Shown here one piece after another: positions 32,960 through 41,387 of a stretch of DNA of 64,000 nucleotides. Numbering within the stretch: the stretch's first letter is position 1; every line of letters begins with the position of its first letter. The position numbers were made by a program, and so were the translations under genes. Below the pieces are notes generated by a model. It had not been told where the DNA came from. It worked only from the letters and a program-made list of their open reading frames with translations, and ran no database searches. The stretch is from Haladaptatus paucihalophilus DX253 (GTDB taxonomy: Archaea; Halobacteriota; Halobacteria; Halobacteriales; Haladaptataceae): NCBI RefSeq assembly GCF_000376445.1, contig NZ_AQXI01000001.1:466962-530961 (forward strand). Direction: 5' to 3'.

Positions 32960-33622
32960 TCACTCGCGGCCGTCGCTCGGGGAGAGCGCGAGCGCGTTTT
33001 TCACGAGACTCCGATGCCCGCGTCGAAGTCGTTCGGACACCGCCTGATGGGAGATGCTGAGGTCCCCAGCGAGGTCGTCCGCCGTCGAGTCTCGCGGGAC
33101 GTCGTAGTATCCGGCTTCGAGCGCCATCATCAGCGTTTCGTGCTGTTCTTCGGTCAGTCCGTACAGGCCGTGGCGCGTGTCGCTTATCTCGTAGATGTTG
33201 CGCACGTCGAGCGAGAGGCCGGTGTCCTGACAGAAGTCGTACGTCGCCGACAGCGAGTCGCGGTCGGGAAAGAGGATGCGAAGCCGCCAGCGGTCCTCCT
33301 TGCCGTGGAGGTTCAGGATGGTCGCTTCCTCCTCGACGAGGATGTGAATGACGACGTGTATCTGGTCCACCCAGTGCATCCGGTACAGTCGCTCGTCGCC
33401 GAGGTCCTCGATGAGATTCAATTTATCGATGCTGTTGTCCGCACGAAGGGCGGAATCCAACTTCTCCAGGTCGTCCGCCGTCACCCAGAGGTAGGGCATG
33501 ACGTGATTCGCGTCGTGTGCCGCCACGCGAACGACATCGAACTCGGCGTTCGGCGCACGCTCCAAGGCGGTTCTGAGCGCAAACTCCTTCGCCGGGAGTT
33601 CTATTTCGGCGATGGTACTCAT
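32960..33622 (-). CDS. Bat-type HTH-10 transcription regulator downstream of kynureninase
   Basis: A 220-residue regulator with the C-terminal HTH-10 domain: GLTEEQHETLMMALEAGYYD, VPRDSTADDLAGDLSISHQA and VSERLRRGHRSLV. The N-terminal region (1-150) matches the GAF/HTH-associated sensor half of Bat proteins (ILFPDRDSLSATYDFCQDTG). ATG 33622 (MSTIAEIEL) begins the conserved domain. It sits 38 bases downstream of kynU on the same strand, so it may be co-transcribed and govern tryptophan breakdown, but this is inference. Confidence 0.83.
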   Translation of the reverse strand: MSTIAEIELPAKEFALRTALERAPNAEFDVVRVAAHDANHVMPYLWVTADDLEKLDSALRADNSIDKLNLIEDLGDERLYRMHWVDQIHVVIHILVEEEATILNLHGKEDRWRLRILFPDRDSLSATYDFCQDTGLSLDVRNIYEISDTRHGLYGLTEEQHETLMMALEAGYYDVPRDSTADDLAGDLSISHQAVSERLRRGHRSLVKNALALSPSDGRE

Positions 33623-33660
33623 ACGACAACGAATGCCAGCGACTGTAATACGTGCTACGG

Positions 33661-34911
33661 CTACGTCACTCCGCCACCGCGACGGTCGAGCGACTCGTAC
33701 TCTCGCGTCTCGACGATTTCGCGCAGGTGCTCTCCGACACGCCACACGTCGTGAAAGCCGACGTACAGGGGTGCCGGACAGACCCGGACGACGTTCGGCG
33801 GCCGGAAGTCCACGACGACGCCTCTCTCTTTCAGCGCCTCGCCGATGCGGTACGCTTCTTCGTGTTCGACGGCGACGTGTCCGCCCCGGCGTTCGGGGTC
33901 ACGCGGGGTGCCGACCCGATACTCCGGCAACTCGTCCACTATCTCGATGAGAAAGTCGGTGAGCGACAGCGATTTCTCCCGCACCGGGTCGATTCCAACC
34001 TCCTCGAACGGTTCGAGCGACCCCAAGAGCGGGGCGGCGCTGAAGACGGGTACCGTGCCGATTTGCCACGCTCCGGCGTTCGCGGCGGGCGTGAACGTCG
34101 TCTCCATCTCGAATTGGGTTTCCTTGTCGTGTCCCCACCATCCGGCGAGTCCGGGTTCGGTGCCGAAGTGGCGTTCGTTGACGTACAGGCCCGCAACTGC
34201 GCCCGGTCCGGCGTTCAGGTACTTGTAGCTACACCAGACGGCGAAATCTACACCCCACTCGGAGAGTCGATGGGGTACCGCGCCGACCGAGTGGGCGAGG
34301 TCGAACCCGGCCAGCGCGCCGCGGGCGTGTGCCGCGTCCGTCAGTCGCTTCAGGTCGAGCAACTGTCCGCTCCGGTAGAGGACGGACGGCATGAACAGAA
34401 TCGACGTCTCGGGGGTCAACGCGTCGATGACGTCCTCTTCTTCGATGGTGCGCCCGTCGCGGCTTTCGACGACGACGAGGTGGTCGTCCGGGTCGAGACC
34501 AAGCCGTCGCATCTGTGCGCGGATGGCGTAGTGGTCCGTCGGGAAGTCGAGTTCGTTGACGACGACCTCCCCGCCGTCGTAGAACGTCGAGAAGAGCGCG
34601 TGGATGTTGACCGTCGTGGAGTTTCCGACGACGACCTCCGCCTCGTCCGCGCCGACGAGCGGCGCGAGTCGGTCGCCGAGGCGCTCCCCGTAGTGGAACC
34701 AGTCCGGGTCGGCGTCCGTCCAGCCTCGGATTCCCAGTTCTTTCCACTCCTCGACCGCGTTCGAGAGCGCCCGCTCCGCGTCCGACGAGTGTACGCCGAG
34801 CGAGTTGCCGTCCATGTACAGTTCGCCCTCCGGAATCGAAAACCGGTCCCGAACGGAAGCGAGCGGGTCGGCCTCGTCACGTCGTTTCGCGTCGTCCGCC
34901 CCCGTATCCAT
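33661..34911 (-). CDS. kynU: Kynureninase
   Basis: A 416-residue PLP enzyme that cleaves kynurenine to anthranilate and alanine in tryptophan catabolism. Features: LYMDGNSLGVHS at residues about 29-45, VVVGNSTTVNIHALF, FDLAHSVGAVP with the PLP-binding Asp, and WCSYKYLNAGPGAVAGLYV with the Schiff-base Lys. A C-terminal RRGGHVAVEHE substrate-binding stretch is also typical. ATG 34911 is preferred over one six codons upstream. No kynurenine formamidase or tryptophan dioxygenase is visible in this window. Confidence 0.92.
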   Translation of the reverse strand: MDTGADDAKRRDEADPLASVRDRFSIPEGELYMDGNSLGVHSSDAERALSNAVEEWKELGIRGWTDADPDWFHYGERLGDRLAPLVGADEAEVVVGNSTTVNIHALFSTFYDGGEVVVNELDFPTDHYAIRAQMRRLGLDPDDHLVVVESRDGRTIEEEDVIDALTPETSILFMPSVLYRSGQLLDLKRLTDAAHARGALAGFDLAHSVGAVPHRLSEWGVDFAVWCSYKYLNAGPGAVAGLYVNERHFGTEPGLAGWWGHDKETQFEMETTFTPAANAGAWQIGTVPVFSAAPLLGSLEPFEEVGIDPVREKSLSLTDFLIEIVDELPEYRVGTPRDPERRGGHVAVEHEEAYRIGEALKERGVVVDFRPPNVVRVCPAPLYVGFHDVWRVGEHLREIVETREYESLDRRGGGVT

Positions 34912-35043
34912 GCGTATCCTTTCGGGCACGGCTACTTCACTGTACGCGCCCCGGACAGTCGGTCGTGAGTCCCCGACTTCCGTTTCGCGGGTCGTCAGCT
35001 TGTCCCTATCTCGACACCGCGTGACACGTCTCCGCCGACCACC

Positions 35044-35580
35044 TCATCCATCGCGCCAGCGTTCGACCTGTGGCTCGATAAAATCGAGGACGCGCTCCGG
35101 CGGCGAGTCGAACCACCGGGCGTCGAGAACGTCGTCTCCCACCGTCAACTCGCCGCCGACGCGGACGCCCGAAAAGAGTACCGAGAGTGCGAATAGTCGC
35201 TCGCTCGGGTCCGTTTCGAGAAATATCTCCTTCCGCCGAACGTTGAGGACGTCCGTCAGGCGACAGCGGAGTCCCGTCTCCTCACGCACCTCGCGCCGGG
35301 CCGTCTCGGAGAGGGTTTCACCGGGTTCGTGACCGCCCCCGGGGACACCCCACTCGTTCGCCGCGTTCGGATGGCGAATCATCGCTACCCGGTCCTTCGC
35401 GTCGGTCACCCAGACGGCGGCGTCGCCGAGCCATCCGTCCGCTGCTTTTCGTCGTCCGTGTTCGAAGTAGTCGGCGTCGTTCCCGACCCGCTCGTCGTGG
35501 ACGGGAAACATCCCGTATGCGTTTCGAAGCCGACGGAGGCTCTCCGTCGTGGCGTCGCGGGTTCGCGCTTCGAGTGACAT
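35044..35580 (-). CDS. Nudix hydrolase
   Basis: A 178-residue Nudix enzyme, hydrolysing a nucleoside-diphosphate-linked substrate. The Nudix box GGGHEPGETLSETARREVRE continues into ETGL, matching G-x5-E-x7-REUxEExGU with all metal-binding Glu in place. The N-terminal 40 residues are Arg-rich and the C-terminus holds a short WFDSPP motif. The substrate is unknown. Divergent from an esterase gene with a 53-base spacer. Confidence 0.87.
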   Translation of the reverse strand: MSLEARTRDATTESLRRLRNAYGMFPVHDERVGNDADYFEHGRRKAADGWLGDAAVWVTDAKDRVAMIRHPNAANEWGVPGGGHEPGETLSETARREVREETGLRCRLTDVLNVRRKEIFLETDPSERLFALSVLFSGVRVGGELTVGDDVLDARWFDSPPERVLDFIEPQVERWRDG

Positions 35581-35633
35581 GATTCGAAGTTGATGGGATG
35601 AGACTTTAACTTTCCTGCCACGGTGAAGTCGGT

Positions 35634-36545
35634 ATGGATGACGAAATGGCCGATGCGGTGGCGCGAATCGAGGCGATGGGTGTTCCGCCGTGGCACGCCC
35701 TGTCCGTCGAGAGCGCGCGACGCGTCGAGGACGACGTGTTCACCGCGGATAACCGCGCGCAGGTCGCGTTCGTTCGCAACCTCTCGATTCCCGGCCCTCG
35801 CGGAGAGATTCCGATTCGCGTCTACCGCCCCGACGTGCAGGACGCCCCAGTCGTCGTGTTCTATCACGGGGGCGGGTGGACGCTCGGGACGCTCGACTCC
35901 ATCGACGGCGTGTGCCGAGAGCTGGCGAACCGCGCCGAATGCGTCGTCGTCTCCGTGGACTACCGACTCGCACCGGAACACCCGTTTCCGGCGGGGGTGG
36001 ACGACGCCGTTGCCGCGCTCGAATGGGCGGCCGACCACGCGACCGCGTTCGGCGGCGACCCCGCCCGTCTCGGCGTCGCTGGCACGAGCGCGGGGGGCAA
36101 CCTCGCCGCCGCGACCGCGCTCTACGCCCGCGACTTTGGCGGGCCGACGCTCTCCCACCAGAGCCTCCTCTATCCCATCACGAATCACGCCTTCGATACG
36201 GATTCCTACGAGGAGAACGGTGACGGACCGCTGCTCACCCGCGCCGACATGGAGTGGTTCTGGAGCCATTACCTCCGGAGTCCGGTCGATGGCCGGAATC
36301 CTTTCGCGTCGCCGCTTCGCGCGCGCGACCTCTCAGACCTCCCGCCAGCGACCGTCGTCACGTGCGGTCACGACCCGCTTCGGGACGAGGGCATCGCGTA
36401 CGCCGACCGACTCGCCGACGCGGGGGTTTCGGTCGAACACGACCACTATCCCGGTATGGCTCACGGCTTTCTGAGCCTCACCGGCGACGTGACTGCGGCG
36501 GACGAAGCGATGGATGCGGTCGCGTCGTCCCTCGGTTCGATGTGA
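35634..36545 (+). CDS. Alpha/beta hydrolase (hormone-sensitive-lipase-type esterase)
   Basis: A 303-residue esterase. The oxyanion hole is YHGGGWTLG, the nucleophile elbow GVAGTSAGGN with Ser in GxSxG, the acid Asp in TCGHDPLRDEG, and the catalytic His in YPGMAHGF. These define the HSL (bacterial family IV) class, which hydrolyses short-chain esters. There is no signal peptide, so it is cytoplasmic. Separate transcript. Confidence 0.9.
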   Translation: MDDEMADAVARIEAMGVPPWHALSVESARRVEDDVFTADNRAQVAFVRNLSIPGPRGEIPIRVYRPDVQDAPVVVFYHGGGWTLGTLDSIDGVCRELANRAECVVVSVDYRLAPEHPFPAGVDDAVAALEWAADHATAFGGDPARLGVAGTSAGGNLAAATALYARDFGGPTLSHQSLLYPITNHAFDTDSYEENGDGPLLTRADMEWFWSHYLRSPVDGRNPFASPLRARDLSDLPPATVVTCGHDPLRDEGIAYADRLADAGVSVEHDHYPGMAHGFLSLTGDVTAADEAMDAVASSLGSM

Positions 36546-36669
36546 GTCACGACGGTAACACGGCGGGCGACGGTTGAACGACGAGACGAGCACGTCGGCG
36601 ACGAGGACGGTCACGTTCGTCTCCCACCGAGGGCGAGCGTTTATCTCCCCGAACGTTGCATCGTACGAA

Positions 36670-37191
36670 GTGACCGACGACTACGATGCGGTCGTGTACG
36701 ACCTCGACGGAACGCTCGTTCGACTCGCCGTGGATTGGGCCGCCGCCGCGGAACCCATCAAGCCGATTCTCCGGGAGCACGGCGCTGACGCGGACGCGGA
36801 TGACGCACTCGATTTGTTACCGGTGGCGGAATCGATGGGCCTCGCCGAGGAGGTCGAACCGCACCTCGCGGCGGCCGAACGTGCGGGTGCCCGTGACTCG
36901 GAGCGGCTTCCGCTGTTGGACGAGTTGGCCGCCGCCGACGGTCCGGTCGGCATCTGTTCGCTCAACTGCGAGGCCGCGTGTCGTCTCGCGCTGGACGCCC
37001 ACGGCGTCCCGAACGCGACCGACGTCATCGTCGGCAGGGATTCCGTCCCGGAACGGAAACCCCATCCCCAACCGTTGCTCACGGCCATGCAGAAACTCGG
37101 TGCGACGCCGGAACGTACCCTGTTCGTCGGCGACTCGGACAGCGACGCGGAGACGGCCCGGAGGGCTGGAACCGCGTTTCGACGGGTCTGA
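36670..37191 (+). CDS. HAD-superfamily phosphatase (phosphoglycolate phosphatase-like)
   Basis: A 173-residue HAD hydrolase. Motif I is AVVYDLDGTLV, motif II GICSLN, motif III a Lys in VPERKPHPQPL, and motif IV FVGDSDSDAETA. The GTG at 36670 is chosen because it places VTDDYDAVVYDLDGT at the N-terminus; the frame upstream has no conserved sequence. The cap region is short and helical. Substrate unknown. Confidence 0.8.
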   Translation: MTDDYDAVVYDLDGTLVRLAVDWAAAAEPIKPILREHGADADADDALDLLPVAESMGLAEEVEPHLAAAERAGARDSERLPLLDELAAADGPVGICSLNCEAACRLALDAHGVPNATDVIVGRDSVPERKPHPQPLLTAMQKLGATPERTLFVGDSDSDAETARRAGTAFRRV

Positions 37192-37669
37192 TATCGACGA
37201 CGTGAGGAACCGGCACATCGCTTCGATTCCCGTGTTTTCCCCCTCCGTGCCATGCTGTATCTCCCGAGATAATATCGTGGCATACGGTTTATCGGTGTGT
37301 TAGTCAACACGAGCGTCGCCGACGTTGAACCCATACAGACAAACGAGTACGTCATCAGCCAGGTATCGTGACTCTTCACAAAAATCGGGACGGGAACCGA
37401 TGCAATTTCTTTCGGAACGATGTTCGAGGGGCATCGAATGGATGTCGAAGTTGCGAAATTGGAGGGTGTTTTTCGACCACGCCACCGAACACAAACTGTG
37501 AATAATCTCTCTTTTTTTGCTTCCTTCGAGATGAAAACTCCCTCTGAAACCACCACGATTTCCATCGGAAGTTGTCTTCGTCTATAGTGGGAAATGGCTA
37601 CGAGACGACGATAATAGCAATCGTTCTGAACATATTACTGTGTATTCTGCTCGCGCCATTGGAATATTT

Positions 37670-37691
37670 CGGAGGACCAATAACTCCTCCG
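37670..37691. repeat. Inverted repeat CGGAGGA-N8-TCCTCCG
   Basis: Perfect seven-base arms around an eight-base centre (CCAATAAC), about 180 bases upstream of the recombinase-associated gene. The geometry (paired arms around a short AT-rich centre) resembles a recombinase or regulator site, though the arms are short for a dif-type site. Confidence 0.6.
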
Positions 37692-37704
37692 TAGCTGGCG
37701 CTCA

Positions 37705-37721
37705 AAATAATATCGTTATTT
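37705..37721. repeat. Inverted repeat AAATAA-TATCG-TTATTT
   Basis: Six-base AT arms around a five-base centre, 14 bases downstream of the previous dyad. It may be a promoter-linked dyad or chance in AT-rich DNA. Confidence 0.45.
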
Positions 37722-37804
37722 GTGTACCTAGAAAGGGTGCTAGGGCAGGACTATCTAGCGAGATATTTTATTATTTGACCCTAATTTGGGGTGCTATATT
37801 CACA

Positions 37805-37820
37805 GATAAGTTCGCTTATC
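37805..37820. repeat. Hairpin GATAAG-TTCG-CTTATC
   Basis: A perfect six-base stem with a TTCG loop, ending 46 bases before the start of the DUF5805-like gene. If transcribed it would fold as a stable tetraloop hairpin in a leader; as DNA it may be a binding site. Confidence 0.5.
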
Positions 37821-37866
37821 ACTCTCCGTGGGACAGCTTAATGTACTCGTGGTGAGATGGGAAACC

Positions 37867-38262
37867 ATGGCCGATGACGGGACGGAACGGACTGTCGTAA
37901 AGACGTACATTCCGAAATATCAGAAAGAGGAGTGGCAGGCGCACGCCGACGAACTCGATATGAGCCAGAGCGAGTTCGTCAGGTCCATGGTGCAGGCCGG
38001 ACGACGGGGGTTCGAGATGAATCCCGTGGAGGACCATTCTGGGGGGTCGAACCCCAGGGGTAGCGACCTCGAAACACGGGTGCTCGAATCGCTCGCCAGG
38101 GAGGACAACATGTCGTGGGACGAACTGGTCGAACGGCTCGCCGGTAACTTCGAGGACCGGCTCGACGAGGTGTTGAACGAACTACAGGCGAAAAACCGCG
38201 TCCAGTACAGCGGGCGCCACGGCGGGTACGTCCTCGTCGGGGGTGTCGATGGCGACGAGTAG
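37867..38262 (+). CDS. Small DUF5805-like protein paired with the recombinase
   Basis: A 131-residue protein. The N-terminal half (TVVKTYIPKYQKEEWQAHAD, then MSQSEFVRSMVQAGRRGF) resembles a ribbon-helix-helix-type DNA-binding fold. The C-terminal half (LESLAREDNMSWDELVERLA) looks like a winged helix with RVQYSGRHGGYVLV as wing. Known haloarchaeal DUF5805 proteins have this two-part form. Its end overlaps the recombinase start by 14 bases, so it is probably its partner or regulator. ATG 37867 begins the conserved part. Confidence 0.75.
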   Translation: MADDGTERTVVKTYIPKYQKEEWQAHADELDMSQSEFVRSMVQAGRRGFEMNPVEDHSGGSNPRGSDLETRVLESLAREDNMSWDELVERLAGNFEDRLDEVLNELQAKNRVQYSGRHGGYVLVGGVDGDE

Positions 38263-39307
38263 CCCCGCCAATCCGAACCCGGACGACCCGGTGGGGTACT
38301 TCCTCCAGGACCTGCTCTATCATGGAAAGAGCGAGCGCACTCGCGACGCCTACGAACGCGTGTTGCGGCGGTTCGAGGGATTTCTTTCCGACCCCGACCG
38401 AAACCCGTCGAGGAGAACCATTGCACCGGGGGAGGCGACCCAACGGGACTGCATGGCGTGGATTCACACGCTTCGCGGGGACAACGCCGAAAGTACGATA
38501 GCAACCTACGCGTCCTACCTCCACCGGTTTTACGCCTACATGACGCAAGTCGGCGCGTTCGAATCCAACCCGATGGCGCTCGTAGTCGAGGAGATGCACG
38601 AATCCATCGACAAGGACCCGACCCGCCGTGAGATTTCCGTCGAAGCGATGCGCGAATTCGTCGGGGAAATCGGCCATCCGTTGGAGCGCGCCGTCGTCTG
38701 CACGCTGTTGAAGACGGGGATGCGTGTCGGCGAAGTGAGCAACCTCGATTTGCGGGACGTGAATCTCGCCGACGAGGACGTTCGGTCGGCGTACTCCCTC
38801 GGGGCGCGTCCGCGACTCGACGGCCGTCCCGACTCGATTTTCGTCGGCACCGACGCGGTTCGCGGGCAAGTCGTCAACGGCGAGGAGCGCACCGCCTCGA
38901 ACAAGCGAAAGCGCGACACCATCGTCCCCGTGGACGACGAACTTCGTCGGGTGCTCGTCCGGTGGCTGGCGATTCGGCCGGACTCACCGTCGCCCGCGGA
39001 ACCGCTGTTCGTCAGCACGAGCGGTGACTGGGGTCAACGGCTCACGCCGAAGATGATCCGGAACGTGGTCGAACGCCACGCCCGCGATGCGGGGTGGCAC
39101 CGAACCGGCGGCGGCGCGGAAGAAAACGTCACGCCCCACTACTTCCGGCACTTTTTCACCACGCATCTCCGCGACCGAACCGGAGACCGCGGTATCGTGA
39201 AGTACCTCCGCGGCGACGTGGCGAGCGACATCATCGACACCTACACGCACAACTGGGGAGACAGGGTGCGCGAAGTGTACGAGGCGAACATCTACTCGCT
39301 GTTGTAA
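38249..39307 (+). CDS. Tyrosine recombinase (XerC/D-like integrase family)
   Basis: A 352-residue site-specific recombinase. The N-terminal half (about 1-120) is a SAM-like core-binding domain (SERTRDAYERVLRRFEGFLS). The catalytic domain holds Arg in KTGMRVGEVSNLDL, a Lys in the beta hairpin region (ASNKRKRDTIV), HYFRHFFTTHLRD (His and Arg), GD in place of the usual GH, and Tyr in DTYTHNWGDRV. All key residues are present, so it should be active. It could be a chromosomal Xer-type resolvase or a phage/element integrase. The AT-rich region upstream may contain its target. Confidence 0.87.
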   Translation: MATSSPANPNPDDPVGYFLQDLLYHGKSERTRDAYERVLRRFEGFLSDPDRNPSRRTIAPGEATQRDCMAWIHTLRGDNAESTIATYASYLHRFYAYMTQVGAFESNPMALVVEEMHESIDKDPTRREISVEAMREFVGEIGHPLERAVVCTLLKTGMRVGEVSNLDLRDVNLADEDVRSAYSLGARPRLDGRPDSIFVGTDAVRGQVVNGEERTASNKRKRDTIVPVDDELRRVLVRWLAIRPDSPSPAEPLFVSTSGDWGQRLTPKMIRNVVERHARDAGWHRTGGGAEENVTPHYFRHFFTTHLRDRTGDRGIVKYLRGDVASDIIDTYTHNWGDRVREVYEANIYSLL

Positions 39308-39668
39308 GTTGGTTTCTCGTTTCGTGGAGAGATACGGGGGAACCTGTCGTCGGGACGAATTCGAGTCGGACTCGGCGGAACGATACTGACCGCTGTGAGT
39401 TGAGAGGGTCGTGACTTCTTCGAGAAGCCTTCGGCCGTCTCTTTCCCTCTCCTTCGCAGACCGATGCGTGAGTCGGATGTGAGTGGTTTGAGCCGCCAGA
39501 GAATGACAAATGTATTTTATTTATCCATGGCATGGGCGTCTCGTTTCGACGCCATAAATCTTATTTCGCTATATCAAATTGTTGGAGGGTTCGGTGCCAC
39601 GGCTAGAACGATTTTCCCGTCTTCTGCAGAAATTCCCTCGACTCCGCGCTTCGATTTCGGCTATCGCG
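39308..39668. other. Gene-free spacer with AT-rich block and hairpin
   Basis: 361 bases between convergent recombinase and rhodanese genes. It is AT-rich near 39500-39580. GGCGTC-TCGTTTC-GACGCC at 39535-39553 forms a six-base stem and could mark a transcription end. No gene, RNA or attachment repeat was identified. Confidence 0.45.
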
Positions 39669-40544
39669 TCACTGCCGTCGTATTTCCGCGCGTTGGCCCT
39701 TCTCTATCGGCGCGCCGACCGTGTTGCCCCACTCCACCCACGACCCGTAGTAGTTTCGCACGTCCTCGAAATCCAGCAGTTCGTGGAGGACGAACCACGT
39801 CAGGGCGGAGCGTTCCCCGATACGACAGTAAGTGATGATTTCGGTCGTTTCGTCGATGCCCGCCGCCTCGTAGATGGCTCGAAGTTCGTCCTCGGATTTG
39901 AAACGGCCTTCGCCATCGACGACTTGACTCCACGGGATGTTGACCGCGCCGGGGATGTGGCCGCCGCGCTGGACGCCCTCGTTCCATCCCGGCGGTGCGA
40001 GGATTTCGCCGCGGTACTCCTCCGGCGTTCGAACGTCGATGAGCGAGGTCTCCCGCGGTATCGCGTCCAGCACGTCCGGTTGATCGGCGCGAACGTCGGC
40101 GTTCGGTTCCGCCGCACTGTACGAGCGCGCCGTGAACTCCGGTACCTCGTCCGTGACCGGCGCGTCGCGGCCCAACCAACTGTCGCGGCCGCCGTTCAGC
40201 AACCGCACATCGGAGTGGCCGTAGTACGTGAGAAGCCAGTAGGCGTAGGCGGCGAACCAGTTCATCATGTCGCCGTACAGCACGACCGTCGAATCCTCCG
40301 TGATGCCGTGTCCGCCGAGTAACGCCTCGAAATCGCCCTTCGTCGGCACGTCGAACGTCGTCGAGTCCTGCAGTTCGGTCCGCCAGTCCACTTTCGTCGC
40401 GCCCGGAACGTGCGCTTCGTCGTAGTTGCTCGGGTCGATATCGACCTCCAACAGCCGAAACGAGGGGTCGTCGCGTTGGAACTCGTCGAGTCGGTCGACC
40501 ACCCAGCCGACGGAAACCAGTGCGTCGGTGGTATCGCTGGTCAT
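39669..40544 (-). CDS. tssA: Two-domain rhodanese, thiosulfate sulfurtransferase
   Basis: A 291-residue thiosulfate:cyanide sulfurtransferase with an inactive N-terminal rhodanese domain (about 1-140) and an active C-terminal one. The catalytic loop is IITYCRIGERSALTWFVLHE, with the sulfane-sulfur-carrying Cys and loop Arg residues. ATG 40544 begins the conserved protein. It is the last gene of a minus-strand operon after a Bat regulator and a YeiH-like exporter, suggesting a role in sulfur anion handling. Confidence 0.88.
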   Translation of the reverse strand: MTSDTTDALVSVGWVVDRLDEFQRDDPSFRLLEVDIDPSNYDEAHVPGATKVDWRTELQDSTTFDVPTKGDFEALLGGHGITEDSTVVLYGDMMNWFAAYAYWLLTYYGHSDVRLLNGGRDSWLGRDAPVTDEVPEFTARSYSAAEPNADVRADQPDVLDAIPRETSLIDVRTPEEYRGEILAPPGWNEGVQRGGHIPGAVNIPWSQVVDGEGRFKSEDELRAIYEAAGIDETTEIITYCRIGERSALTWFVLHELLDFEDVRNYYGSWVEWGNTVGAPIEKGQRAEIRRQ

Positions 40545-40596
40545 TGCTGAACCTTGTGGCGGGAGTCGCATTAATACCCCGCCGTCCGCGGTAGGC

Positions 40597-41334
40597 TCAT
40601 TCGAGCCATCGGTTGCCCTCGTCGCCGCCCGCGTAGCGCCGGGCGAGTTGGGCTTCTGCCTGTCGAAGCCGATAGGAAAGCGTCGAACGAGGAATCGAGA
40701 GTTCCGCGGCGATTTCGTCCAGCGTCGTCTCGCGCGGCGTCTCGTAGTACCCCGCTTCGAGCGCGGCGCGGAGCGCGACTTCCTGCTCTTCCGGCATTGC
40801 GACGGTCGCCAGCGAATCCTGTCGCCATCCGCTCGCGTCGCGGAGGTGGCCCATTCGAAACGTGAGACCCGCGGCGAGTCGCGCGCCGAGGGCGTCGTAG
40901 AAGACGCCGACTTTCTCGTCCGAGCGCATCAGAATTCGCCACCAGTGGGTCGATTCGCGGCGGCGGGTTTCGAATATCAATCCCCTCGGGAGGTGCTTTC
41001 CGGCGAGGGTGTGGACGGATTCACAGCCGCGAATGTCGGTCAGATACGTGTACAGGACGAGTTCGTTCGAGGAGCGTTCGAGCACGTCGTGAAATCGGGT
41101 TGCATCGCAATCCCGCTCGGTGACCGACTCGCCGCAACACGTATCGTCGAACCGAATCTCCTCGATGCGGTCGAGCGCGGACCGCGGCCCCGAAATTCGT
41201 TCGATTCGCCAGAACCGGTCTTCGGTCACGAACCCATCGAGCGAGTGGGCCACGACGGACGGATGGTCGATGAAGACGTCCATGATGGGGTCCGAACCGA
41301 CCTCGTACTCGATGGCAAACGTGAACTCCCGCAT
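40597..41334 (-). CDS. Bat-type HTH-10 transcription regulator in the sulfur operon
   Basis: A 245-residue regulator. The C-terminal HTH-10 domain reads AMPEEQEVALRAALEAGYYE, TPRETTLDEIAAELSIPRST and LSYRLRQAEAQLARR. The N-terminal half (EYEVGSDPIMDVFIDHPSVV) is a sensor domain with two cysteines, CCGES and RDCD, that could sense redox or sulfur species. The gene lies between a yeiH-like gene (53 bases upstream) and a rhodanese gene (52 bases downstream) on the same strand. Confidence 0.82.
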   Translation of the reverse strand: MREFTFAIEYEVGSDPIMDVFIDHPSVVAHSLDGFVTEDRFWRIERISGPRSALDRIEEIRFDDTCCGESVTERDCDATRFHDVLERSSNELVLYTYLTDIRGCESVHTLAGKHLPRGLIFETRRRESTHWWRILMRSDEKVGVFYDALGARLAAGLTFRMGHLRDASGWRQDSLATVAMPEEQEVALRAALEAGYYETPRETTLDEIAAELSIPRSTLSYRLRQAEAQLARRYAGGDEGNRWLE

Positions 41335-41387
41335 TCACCTCGATGAGGTCGTCGGGCGGGGAAAAAGACTCTCATTGGCGAAGCGGG

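Larger units (their letters stand above)
37192..37866. other. AT-rich gene-free region with inverted repeats upstream of recombinase pair
   Basis: 675 bases with base composition unlike the surrounding genes, particularly 37500-37860. No convincing gene: frames at 37300-37494 (minus) and 37640-37855 (plus) have no protein pattern. It contains three dyads, listed separately, and repeated CTAG motifs at about 37730-37760. It could hold a regulatory region, an attachment or resolution site for the neighbouring recombinase, or the remnant of a lost element. Confidence 0.55.

Noticed and set aside
37300-37494. 64-codon minus-strand frame in the AT-rich spacer
   Set aside because: No domain or upstream promoter; likely chance.
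37640-37855. 71-codon plus-strand frame in the AT-rich spacer
   Set aside because: No conserved pattern, codon use unlike the genome, and inverted repeats run through it.
38560-38600. GTTCGAATCC-like sequence suggesting a tRNA T-loop
   Set aside because: It lies inside the recombinase coding region and no acceptor, D or anticodon stem is present.
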